A stretch of DNA of 64,000 bases from Halobacterium noricense (GTDB taxonomy: Archaea > Halobacteriota > Halobacteria > Halobacteriales > Halobacteriaceae), in assembly GCF_021233435.1 (NCBI RefSeq), contig NZ_CP089469.1, positions 304,640-368,639 on the forward strand, in the 5' to 3' direction. The position numbers and the translations under genes were made by a program. How positions within the stretch are numbered: the first letter of the stretch is position 1; each line of letters begins with the position of its first letter. Of the stretch, positions 32,064-39,151 are shown one piece after another. The notes below the pieces were generated by a model. It was given only the letters and a program-made list of their open reading frames with translations. It was not told the DNA's origin and searched no databases.

Positions 32064-32354
32064 TTAACTGTCGGTGTCGTCGGTCAAGTCTGGGAAGTCC
32101 TCGGCGGTGGCATCCGGGTCGTGGAGGTATTTTCTCCCCTTCTCTGTAATTGCGTAGTAGTCGTTGCGGTCGGGGTCGCGCTCAACAAGCCCGTTTTCTT
32201 CGAGTTTCCAAAGCCGCCGATTCACTTGTGAATAGGACACAGACGTCTCAAGGTTCGCATGAAGGACTTTCGGCGTGACAGCAATATCTTGCTCGTCAAG
32301 CCACTCAAGGACAATATCGTCAACCTTGCTAATCCATGGGACGTGGGGCCGCAT
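32064..32354 (-). CDS. Winged-helix transcriptional regulator (MarR/PadR-like)
   Basis: This is a 96-residue protein from ATG 32354 (MRPHVPWISKVDDIVLEWLDEQ), the usual start of this haloarchaeal family. It has winged-helix sequence 'ILEW... VTPKVLHANLETSVSYSQVNRRLWKLEENGLVERDPDRNDYYAITEKGRKYL', then an acidic tail. These small regulators are frequent next to insertion sequences and defence genes. Target unknown. A frame starting five codons earlier is less likely. Confidence 0.75.
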   Translation of the reverse strand: MRPHVPWISKVDDIVLEWLDEQDIAVTPKVLHANLETSVSYSQVNRRLWKLEENGLVERDPDRNDYYAITEKGRKYLHDPDATAEDFPDLTDDTDS

Positions 32355-32642
32355 ATTCCGTATCGTCAATGGAGAGGTCCATAATGACGGTGGCAGATTT
32401 CATCATATCTGTGGGAATATGCTCGCTATATATTGGTAGGCCCATAGGTGGCTTACCAGAATGAAACACGCTAGCTGTGCAGCCCTGCTGAGCGGCTGTT
32501 TCACTCTGAATCCACGCTATGAAAACCCGCCTTGATGTGGTGAGTGGTTTCGATACGTACAGAGGATTTAGTGAACGCACCTCCGTGTGCGAAACAGCGC
32601 AGGTTCAGACCACACACCCCCCGCTTGCGAAATGTAGATGAC

Positions 32643-32903
32643 CTACTGAGCGCCTTCAGCCGGTACTAAGTCTTGATGACGAAACGAGATTGGGAGCTCT
32701 TCGTCTGTTTCTACGTCTTGAAGAATATACGAGTATCCATCTGTGGTTCGTCCGGTTTCCGTCCCAAGGTCGTCGGTTAGAACTTCAACAATCTCACAAA
32801 CGACACCGTGATAGCGAGAGTCAGGATCGTCAGAGCCGGTGTAGATTTGCACCCGGTCACCGACCGAATATGAATTACTCGCCGGTTGCGGGATGTCCTC
32901 CAT
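32643..32903 (-). CDS. Small SH3-like protein, common beside haloarchaeal mobile elements
   Basis: This 86-residue protein has a beta-rich core resembling an SH3/KOW fold: 'YSVGDRVQIYTGSDDPDSRYHGVVCEIVEVLTDDLGTETGRTTDGYSYILQDVETDEELPISFRHQDLVPAE'. Such proteins may bind nucleic acid or protein. It stands alone on the minus strand between a regulator and a toxin-antitoxin-like operon. No direct function is known. Confidence 0.6.
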   Translation of the reverse strand: MEDIPQPASNSYSVGDRVQIYTGSDDPDSRYHGVVCEIVEVLTDDLGTETGRTTDGYSYILQDVETDEELPISFRHQDLVPAEGAQ

Positions 32904-33139
32904 TGATTCGTTTTGCGTCGACAGACCCTATCAGTCCATCGTTACATCCGCAGTCTCACTGGACGGTTGTTCCAATTCGGTTGTTCGCGAACCCACTCCT
33001 CGTGACTGTTCGCATAACACCCTCGACAGGGTGACAGCTCACAGCCGATACCTCGCCGTCTCGGAACTGCCATCGATTTCGTCGAAGGGCGAATCGAGAC
33101 TCTGTGGGAACTTCAGTAAGCAGCCAGGTGAACAAAATG

Positions 33140-33167
33140 CTGTCCCACAGATTATTATACTGTCCCA
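33140..33167 (+). promoter_or_regulatory. Direct repeats flanking the TATA box of the TumE-like operon
   Basis: CTGTCCCA at 33140-33147 and 33160-33167, exactly 20 bases apart, on either side of TTATTATA (33152-33159). The TATA box is about 26 bases from ATG 33185, fitting a leaderless transcript. Two sites around the TATA box are what an autoregulating antitoxin would use. Confidence 0.6.
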
Positions 33168-33184
33168 GCGTTGTTTGGCATATC

Positions 33185-33796
33185 ATGTCCGAGGAGATGG
33201 CCCCGGCCGATCGAATGATTCCGGATGGCGGGACCGAACATCGCAACGTAAACGATGTCGTCGAAGAAGAATGGATTGAGGAGACGACGCCGTTTGAACG
33301 AGTGTACGAAATCATCCGTACTACCTACGACCCTGCGTCCGCCGGAGAGATCGCCGATCGCGCCCGCGTCTCGGCAACCACGGCGCGAAAGCACCTGCGA
33401 ACGCTCGAAAGCGCTGGCGAAGTGACACCCTCCCAAGACGGGCAGACGACGTGTTACCGACGATCGGAAACGGCGATTGTCACCGAACATGCACAGTCGC
33501 TGCTCGCGGAACTGTCCCCGGAAGAGATCGCGTCCGGTATTGCTGATATGAAGGGACAGATACAGGAATGGCGTGAGGAATATGGTGTCGATTCACCCGA
33601 AGAATTCGCCCGTGAACTAGACGTCGACGACGTCGATAGCGACTACGGTGCGCTCCTCACGGAATGGCAAACGACGCGACGCAACCTCGCACTCGCACAA
33701 GCAACACTCGCAATCGGTGAAGCAAGCAATACTGGCCACCTGACTGGCACAGATACCGACGATGAGGGCGATAGCGATGCATCCATCGTCGTATGA
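33185..33796 (+). CDS. Winged-helix protein (DUF7342-like), possible antitoxin
   Basis: This is a 203-residue protein from ATG 33185. Residues about 30-95 are a winged helix (FERVYEIIRTTYDPASAGEIADRARVSATTARKHLRTLESAGEV). A long helical region (about 105-175) follows, with a Ser/Asp tail. It matches the haloarchaeal DUF7342 type. The next gene overlaps it by four bases (ATGA). The direct repeats at the TATA box suggest autoregulation. The two-gene layout suggests a toxin-antitoxin pair with this protein as antitoxin; this is inferred. Confidence 0.7.
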   Translation: MSEEMAPADRMIPDGGTEHRNVNDVVEEEWIEETTPFERVYEIIRTTYDPASAGEIADRARVSATTARKHLRTLESAGEVTPSQDGQTTCYRRSETAIVTEHAQSLLAELSPEEIASGIADMKGQIQEWREEYGVDSPEEFARELDVDDVDSDYGALLTEWQTTRRNLALAQATLAIGEASNTGHLTGTDTDDEGDSDASIVV

Positions 33797-34275
33797 CCAA
33801 CGACGAGACCCCTTCTCAACAGTCTCAGCCGGTCGAGCAATCAGAGGTATTTGGGCCTATCGACGCCGGGGCGTTACGTGAGATTCGAGACCTGATCATG
33901 GAGCAGGAGCCGCTGGCCGAGACAGCATCACTAGACGACCCATTGAATCCACAGACGCTCTCGGTCGAACTGTCCGATGGAGTCGGTGCAGCGTCAACTG
34001 CTCGGATCGACATCCGGTGGAGTCTAACCGAAAACTATGCGATCCACTACACAGACGACCGGAATCAGAATTTCCGGTTCGATTGCCACCCAAAACCGGA
34101 CGCGCCGAGACGACATTTCCATCCACCACCCGACGCTCCGAGTCGTCCCGTAGAGGAATCCTGCATTGCTGTGTCTGAGACCGGCCTTGTGACGAGAGCG
34201 ATTCTTCAGCGATGGAGATACGCCTATGCTCACGAGACGTTCAAGGGAATCAACGACGCCGAGAACCCGCCATAG
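33793..34275 (+). CDS. Possible TumE/DUF6516-like toxin
   Basis: This 160-residue protein has a helical acidic N-terminus (1-65), then a beta-rich domain: 'ARIDIRWSLTENYAIHYTDDRNQNFRFDCHPKPDAPRRHFHPPPDAP'. The pattern of a sheet followed by 'F-R-x-D...PHxH..P' resembles DUF6516, the TumE-type toxin found with HTH antitoxins. It overlaps the winged-helix gene (ATGA). If right, it is a toxin acting inside the cell. The match is by eye and should be treated as tentative. Confidence 0.5.
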   Translation: MTNDETPSQQSQPVEQSEVFGPIDAGALREIRDLIMEQEPLAETASLDDPLNPQTLSVELSDGVGAASTARIDIRWSLTENYAIHYTDDRNQNFRFDCHPKPDAPRRHFHPPPDAPSRPVEESCIAVSETGLVTRAILQRWRYAYAHETFKGINDAENPP

Positions 34276-34355
34276 CTCGAGTCCTTGACGAGAGGCGTGT
34301 CCTCCTTGCTCAACTGGCGGGGGACTCGTGTTTTCGGGATGGATACAACTTGCTC

Positions 34356-35003
34356 TCAGACGATTGGTTCGAGTGACTTCATCGAGAAGTCCGACTTCGA
34401 ACAGTACCGTTCTGCGAGCTCCATCAACGCTCGAGTCCGTCGGACATCGGCGACGTTGTGGATGATGAGTGGCTCGTAGGTGCCCTCCTCCCACGCAGTC
34501 ACTGCCTCACTACTGTCGGTAAATGGATCAAGCTCGTTCATTCCAGCGCCGATCAGTTCCTCGTAGACGCCACTCAGCGTGTCTTCGCTGGTATTGAAGC
34601 GTGTCTCGAAGACATCCATCACGTCGACGTATGGCAGCGTTCCGAAGGGCCACTCGAGCCCGTGCGTACAGAGGCGAGTCCGGAGAAACGGCAAGTCAAA
34701 TCCGCCGTTCCACCGTTCACCGTTGTACGCGACGAGCTTTGCATCACGTTGGGTGAGTGTCGACGTGACGAACGTCGCCAGTTCGTTCAGGAGATCCTGT
34801 TCGCTGTCATGGAGTGAGAGCTGTATGGGTGTCTGGAGGGTGTTGTTGAGCCGCGCTGCTAGGGCTGCGGGAGGTGACGTTCCATCTATATTGAGAAGCA
34901 CTCGCGACGAGACCGCCGAGTCGAACCCAACTACTGTGAGTTTGTCACCGGTCTCGAACCCCGTTGTTTCGATGTCGAAGGCGATTGTCGTCAACTCAGT
35001 CAT
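34356..35003 (-). CDS. DnaQ/RNase H-like 3'-5' exonuclease
   Basis: This 215-residue exonuclease has motif I 'TIAFDIETTGFETGD' (DIE, residues 9-11), motif II around 'LVAYNGERWNGGFDLPFLRTRL' (Asp in NGGFD) and motif III near 'LIIHNVADVRRTRAL', giving the DEDD-type acidic set. It resembles the exonuclease part of PolB-like enzymes as a stand-alone protein. It is the last gene of a three-gene minus operon, overlapping the upstream gene by four bases. Since the nearby PolB lacks a clear exonuclease motif, this protein may proofread in trans (inference). Confidence 0.8.
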   Translation of the reverse strand: MTELTTIAFDIETTGFETGDKLTVVGFDSAVSSRVLLNIDGTSPPAALAARLNNTLQTPIQLSLHDSEQDLLNELATFVTSTLTQRDAKLVAYNGERWNGGFDLPFLRTRLCTHGLEWPFGTLPYVDVMDVFETRFNTSEDTLSGVYEELIGAGMNELDPFTDSSEAVTAWEEGTYEPLIIHNVADVRRTRALMELAERYCSKSDFSMKSLEPIV

Positions 35004-35320
35004 TCTACACCTCCAGTGTCACCTTCGGCGGGCGATTGCTGTTGCTCGCCCCCAGCTTTCGAAAGCCGTTGCTCAAGCTCTGTCAGGCGTTCCTCGTGGT
35101 CGTCGAGGCGAGATTCTTGTTCGAGATCGATGCTGAGCAGCGCCGGCAGCAGCGGATTCTGATGGTTCAACAGCCCGCTCGCGTCGGCGTGGTCGCGGGC
35201 GTACTCGAACAGCCGGTCGAAGCGCGGCTGGTCGCGACGCCGCAGTGCCCGGCGGAACTCCGCCCACCGCTCTTCGATGGCCCGGAGCGCATCCCGGTAC
35301 GTCGGGTTTGTGCGCCCCAT
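35000..35320 (-). CDS. Small helical protein between the RecA-like and exonuclease genes
   Basis: This is a 106-residue protein from ATG 35320 (MGRTNPTYRDALRAIEERW), two bases after the RecA-like stop. The Arg-rich N-terminal half (RAIEERWAEFRRALRRRDQPRFDRLFEYARDHADA) looks like a DNA- or protein-binding helix bundle. The C-terminus is a coiled coil (ESRLDDHEERLTELEQRLSKAGG). It is always likely to be co-expressed with both neighbours because of the overlaps. It may bridge the polymerase and exonuclease; function is unproven. Confidence 0.65.
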   Translation of the reverse strand: MGRTNPTYRDALRAIEERWAEFRRALRRRDQPRFDRLFEYARDHADASGLLNHQNPLLPALLSIDLEQESRLDDHEERLTELEQRLSKAGGEQQQSPAEGDTGGVE

Positions 35321-35322
35321 CG

Positions 35323-36267
35323 CTATCGGCCTCCTGTCCCGGTCGCGGTCCACGCATCGAGCAAGGGGTCCGCAGTGGCCGCCACCGTCTCACCGTCAGC
35401 GGTGACGCCTGTCCCGACACCCTCCGGAGTCGGCGTCGACGGCGCCGGCGTCGTCGGTTCCACGCCGACCTGCGTGGCGCGTGCCGCGAGCAGCTGCCGC
35501 CAGTACGCGAACGTCGTTTGGTAGTACGCGCCGTCGTCGACGGGGTAGACGAGCGTCTCGAAGTCCTCGCCGACGACCCGTGGGCCCATCCGGGTCTGCT
35601 CGCATTCCAGGTGGTGGTCGGCGGCCGTCGCGATTGATTCGGTGAATTCGTTTCGTTCGTTTCGCGTAACGAGCACCGGGATGTCGTACCCCTCGGCGTA
35701 GGTCGCTAACCGGGCGAGAGTTCGGGTCTGGAGGGTTTTCGCGTGGGTCTCGCCAAGTGTATCGTCGGCGCGATACTGGGCGTCGACGGCCGGCGCGACG
35801 ATGAGGGCGGGTGTATGGGGCGACGTGTCCTCGTCGCGACCTGGCGCCCCTCGACCGGCTGCCCGGGCGTTGGCGGTGGACGTCTGGATTACTTTGTTCA
35901 CCGCTGACGGGAGATCACAGACGGCGCCGTAGTGCTGGTAGGCGGTGAATCCGCGGGCAACGTGAATTCGGTTGAGCAACCGTTGACTGGGCGAGATTTG
36001 GGCGAGTGTCGTCGTCGTCGCGTGGCCGTTTGCGTCGACCCAGAAGGCGGGCCCGTCGTACAAGAGGAGATGGTCGAGTACGAGCGACTGCAGGATCGGG
36101 ACGCCGCGGCCTCCCTCGACGTCGAGCAGGGTGATGCCGTCGTCGAGCTGCGGCAACAACATCCCGTCCGTGGCCGGATCGGCCTGGTCAGCGAGGGACC
36201 GATTGCGGTCGGCTCCCCGTGTCGGCTGGTCCACCGCCAATCGGTTCGACGTTGAGTGTTCTCCCAT
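35323..36267 (-). CDS. RecA/RadA-like protein lacking a Walker A motif
   Basis: This is a 314-residue protein. 'GITLLDVEGGRGVPILQSLVLDHLLLYDGPAFWVDANGHA' is laid out like the Walker A region and following strand of RadA/RadB, but the GxxGxGKT core is replaced (GGRGVPIL), so ATP binding is unlikely. Later parts 'HTPALIVAPAVDAQYR' and 'VLVTRNERNEFTES' resemble the Walker B and L2 regions. An inactive RecA paralogue could load or bridge repair proteins. It heads an operon with the helical protein and the exonuclease. Its leader matches that of polB. Confidence 0.65.
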   Translation of the reverse strand: MGEHSTSNRLAVDQPTRGADRNRSLADQADPATDGMLLPQLDDGITLLDVEGGRGVPILQSLVLDHLLLYDGPAFWVDANGHATTTTLAQISPSQRLLNRIHVARGFTAYQHYGAVCDLPSAVNKVIQTSTANARAAGRGAPGRDEDTSPHTPALIVAPAVDAQYRADDTLGETHAKTLQTRTLARLATYAEGYDIPVLVTRNERNEFTESIATAADHHLECEQTRMGPRVVGEDFETLVYPVDDGAYYQTTFAYWRQLLAARATQVGVEPTTPAPSTPTPEGVGTGVTADGETVAATADPLLDAWTATGTGGR

Positions 36268-36289
36268 ATTCGATTAGTTGTCTACGTTC

Positions 36290-36321
36290 CCGATAAGCCG
36301 CGGCGTGTCGCTTCCGCGTTT
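36290..36321 (-). promoter_or_regulatory. Shared promoter/leader block upstream of the RecA-like gene
   Basis: Matches the block before polB at 26 of 32 positions. On the minus strand a GCGACACGCC-type block is followed by GCTTATCGG; CTTATC is about 28 bases before the ATG at 36267. It links the two DNA-metabolism operons to a common control. Confidence 0.55.
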
Positions 36322-36424
36322 CAGGGAACTCGACTTGATTCCCTCCAATCCCGGTACGGTCCCGAGTAGTCTCCGTTTGGATCCTGTTTCCGAGAATAGT
36401 TCCTGACTTGAGCGTACTTCGTGT

Positions 36425-36465
36425 TAACCAACACCCGGCCGTATTGACGGCGGTGTGTTGGTTAA
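36425..36465. promoter_or_regulatory. Inverted repeat operator 4
   Basis: TTAACCAACA (arm 36426-36433) and TGTTGGTTAA (arm 36456-36463), 22-base spacer, in the gap between the divergent genes at 36267 and 36540. Confidence 0.55.
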
Positions 36466-36539
36466 ACCTACCCAGCTGCAGTCTCGAGCCTGCCTGCTCG
36501 GAATGTTAATGCTCAACGCCACGTTGGAAGAGGTGCTCT

Positions 36540-37130
36540 ATGAGCTACCCACGAATCCACGTCGACCACCGAAACCCCGATCACCACGAGTCAATGCACC
36601 CAACTCGAAATATCGTGAACGCCCACGTTGTTGCCGGGGAATTTCTCACTTCGCGGTACCACGAGGCGCTTCAAACTGTTCTCCATCCCCTCGGCGAGTC
36701 TCTTGACACCAAAGACCAACATGCGCTCAACGATCTTGGCATCGTCCATGTTACTGGTTCCTTGAACGAGCTTTCTCCTATCGTTCGCACATACGTCGAA
36801 CTCGATGAGTATTGGACACGTACCCATCGTACTGCGCTCAACGAACTATTCGCTGATCGACGTGCTCACGTCCTGAGTTGCTGTACGCGGTTCCTTTCTG
36901 AGTTCCCTCGACACACTCTTGAAGCCGAATCTGGCCGTTCCGGAACTGCGCTGGATACTACCCTTGCTCCGCTTCTCGAGTGCGGATTTCTCTCACACAC
37001 AGATGATGAGAAAACCCCATACTCTGTTGATGAACACCACGCGCTATATCGACCGACTGAACGGCTCTTCGACGCACTTCTTGAACAAGCAGCTGTTCTC
37101 TGTAAGCTTCTGCCGCCGACCGAGCTCTAA
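36540..37130 (+). CDS. Protein of unknown function downstream of operator 4
   Basis: This 196-residue soluble helical protein begins MSYPRIHVDHRNPDHHES, His-rich at the start. It contains 'LSCCTRFLSEFPRHTLE' with a CC pair and ends in helices. No motif points to an enzyme. It lies directly downstream of the paired inverted repeat at 36426-36463 and is divergent from the RecA-like operon. Being in the replication/repair block, it may take part in DNA metabolism, but this is a guess. Confidence 0.5.
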   Translation: MSYPRIHVDHRNPDHHESMHPTRNIVNAHVVAGEFLTSRYHEALQTVLHPLGESLDTKDQHALNDLGIVHVTGSLNELSPIVRTYVELDEYWTRTHRTALNELFADRRAHVLSCCTRFLSEFPRHTLEAESGRSGTALDTTLAPLLECGFLSHTDDEKTPYSVDEHHALYRPTERLFDALLEQAAVLCKLLPPTEL

Positions 37131-37195
37131 TCGACGATTCAGAGCCGTTCACATTTCCAGATACGTTGAAGACTCTCCCGGCCGGACCCGGATGT

Positions 37196-37882
37196 ATGTG
37201 TGGCCGGAACTCGCTCTTCATCGACCAAGCAGACCTCGAGGCCCGCTTCGACGCCGAGGTCGTCGCGGACGGCGGGTACACCCCCCGATACAACATCGCG
37301 CCTGGCGACGACCTCCACATCATCACGAACGAGGCTCAAGACGAGATCGACGCCTACCACTGGGGGCTGATTCCGTTCTGGGCGGACGAGCCCGAGGAGG
37401 GCATCATCAACGCTCGCTCCGAGACTGCCGACGAGAAGAGCGCGTTCAAGCGGGCATGGGAATCACGTCCCTGCCTCGTCCCCTCGTCAGGGTTCTACGA
37501 ATGGAAATCGCCGAACGGCGGGTCGAAACATCCCTACCGGATTCACCGCGAGGACGACCCCGCGTTCGCGATGGCCGGACTCTGGGACGTCTGGGAGGGC
37601 GACGACGAGACGATCTCGTGCGTCACGATTCTCACGACGGAGCCGAACGACCTGATGAACTCCATCCACGACCGGATGCCTGTCGTCCTTCCACAAGACG
37701 CTGAGTCCGACTGGCTCGCCGCAGATCCGGACACCCGCAAGGAACTGTGCCAGCCGTACCCGAAGGCCGATCTGGACGCCTACGAAATCTCGACGCGGGT
37801 CAACAACCCCGGCAACGATGATCCCCAGGTCATCGAGCCGTTGGACCACGAGCAATCCGGCCTCGGCGAGTTCAGTTCCTGA
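37196..37882 (+). CDS. SRAP-domain protein (HMCES/YedK-like)
   Basis: This is a 228-residue SRAP protein from ATG 37196. Cys2 (MCGR) is the catalytic nucleophile that forms a thiazolidine with abasic sites in single-stranded DNA. Asn33 in 'PRYNIAPG', the Glu in 'SSGFYEWK' and the His in 'SIHDRMPVVL' complete the active site. The protein shields abasic sites at replication forks. Its position beside the replication genes fits a role in maintenance of the element's DNA. Confidence 0.9.
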   Translation: MCGRNSLFIDQADLEARFDAEVVADGGYTPRYNIAPGDDLHIITNEAQDEIDAYHWGLIPFWADEPEEGIINARSETADEKSAFKRAWESRPCLVPSSGFYEWKSPNGGSKHPYRIHREDDPAFAMAGLWDVWEGDDETISCVTILTTEPNDLMNSIHDRMPVVLPQDAESDWLAADPDTRKELCQPYPKADLDAYEISTRVNNPGNDDPQVIEPLDHEQSGLGEFSS

Positions 37883-37900
37883 TAGCTGACGGAGTCACGG

Positions 37901-38929
37901 TCACTGCATCGGCGACGCCGCCGCTGAATCGACGAGCGAGTACTCTCGGTCTCGGCTCGTCCCTTCCGCCTCGAGGAGGTTGTACTGCTCCATCTTCGAG
38001 AGGTACGTGCGGATAGTCCGCTTCGTCCGTGGATCATCGACCTCCTCGGAATATCGCTCGTGGATTTCGCTCGGCCCGACCGGGCCGTACTCGCGAACGA
38101 TGTCGTAGACGACGCGCTGGTGCGGCGTGAGCGAGTCGAGGCTCTTCTGCTTGATCTGGGCCCGAGCATCCTCGGCGGCATCCAGGAGAATGTCGTCGGT
38201 GATGCGCTCGTGGTTCTCGCGATCTGCTTTGCCGGCGGCCGTTCGAATGATGCCGATTGCGAGGCGGGCGTCGCCGGCGGCCGCGTCGGCGATCCGGTAG
38301 AGCTGGTCGTCGGTGATGACGTCCTCATTGAGTCCCCACTTCGCCCGCGCATTCAGAATGTCGTACAGCTGCTCGTCGTGGTACTTGTCCATCCGGACGT
38401 GTTCGCTGGAGCGCAGCCGGCTCACGAGGCGGTCGTCGACGCGGCTGAACAGCTCCTCTTCCTTGTTCGCGATGCAGATGATCGCGAACTGCGGGAGGCT
38501 GTGGAGGTCGTAGATGACGCTGGGGTCTTCGAGCTGGTCGACCTCATCGAGGATGACGACGGTTCGCGGGCCGTCATGCTGCTGGAGGCGATCAACGAGT
38601 TCGTCGTGCGGCGTCGACTGCCGGTGGATGTCGATGGTCGCGCCGAGGTCGTCGAGGATCTGGTAGAGCGTGCGGAACCGGGTGTAGTTGCGCCAGCAGT
38701 TGACGTAGATGGCCTCGACGTCGAGGACCTCTTCACGTAGTCGTTCCGTGACGAATTTCGAGATGCACGTCTTGCCGGCGCCGCTGGGTCCGGTGACGAT
38801 AGCCGTGTCGGCGGGTTCACCGTTCGTGATTGGCTCGAGGACGCTAGAGAGATGGTTGACTTCGGCGTCGCGATGCTCAACTTCCCGAGGGACGAACCCG
38901 GCGCGGAGAACGCGAGCATCGCGGATCAT
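37901..38929 (-). CDS. orc1: Orc1/Cdc6-type protein 2
   Basis: This is a 342-residue initiator-like AAA+ protein from ATG 38929 (MIRDARVLRAGFVPREVEHRDAEVNHLSSVL), the usual start of Orc1/Cdc6. A longer frame to 39085 has no family similarity. Walker A is 'GPSGAGKTCIS', Walker B 'VVILDEVDQLED', sensor 'AIICIANKEEEL', and a C-terminal winged helix begins around residue 270. No clear iterons lie beside it. It could act on another origin or regulate the first, so it is probably a non-dominant Orc. Confidence 0.9.
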   Translation of the reverse strand: MIRDARVLRAGFVPREVEHRDAEVNHLSSVLEPITNGEPADTAIVTGPSGAGKTCISKFVTERLREEVLDVEAIYVNCWRNYTRFRTLYQILDDLGATIDIHRQSTPHDELVDRLQQHDGPRTVVILDEVDQLEDPSVIYDLHSLPQFAIICIANKEEELFSRVDDRLVSRLRSSEHVRMDKYHDEQLYDILNARAKWGLNEDVITDDQLYRIADAAAGDARLAIGIIRTAAGKADRENHERITDDILLDAAEDARAQIKQKSLDSLTPHQRVVYDIVREYGPVGPSEIHERYSEEVDDPRTKRTIRTYLSKMEQYNLLEAEGTSRDREYSLVDSAAASPMQ

Positions 38930-39034
38930 CTTTGCTTGATAGACTGGTTTTAGGTCAGATAATAAAAGCCTGATCGGGTTGTTTCCGGAAAGCAGCCTGA
39001 GCAGTAAATCGAGAGGCAATATCCGCGCGCTGTG

Positions 39035-39049
39035 TGTTGGTTTGACCAA
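39035..39049. promoter_or_regulatory. Single operator-like arm upstream of orc1 copy 2
   Basis: TGTTGGTT (39035-39042), forming with the following bases the short inverted repeat TTGGT-TTG-ACCAA (39037-39049). It lies about 110 bases upstream of the Orc start at 38929. Similar arms are at the four paired sites. Confidence 0.4.
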
Positions 39050-39151
39050 TAGAAGCATAGGATTTCCGGAACCATCTGATCTCACATTCCATTTCAGTCG
39101 GAATTAACGGTCATTCTATGTGATAGGGTTATCTCGGTGGATGTCTGGTAG

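Noticed and set aside
32329..32580. An 83-codon minus-strand frame ahead of the winged-helix gene
   Set aside because: It overlaps the start of a well supported regulator and has mixed, non-protein-like composition.
38930..39085. N-terminal extension of the second Orc1/Cdc6
   Set aside because: The 52 added residues are hydrophobic/Leu-rich and unlike Orc proteins. MIRDARVL at 38929 is the standard start.
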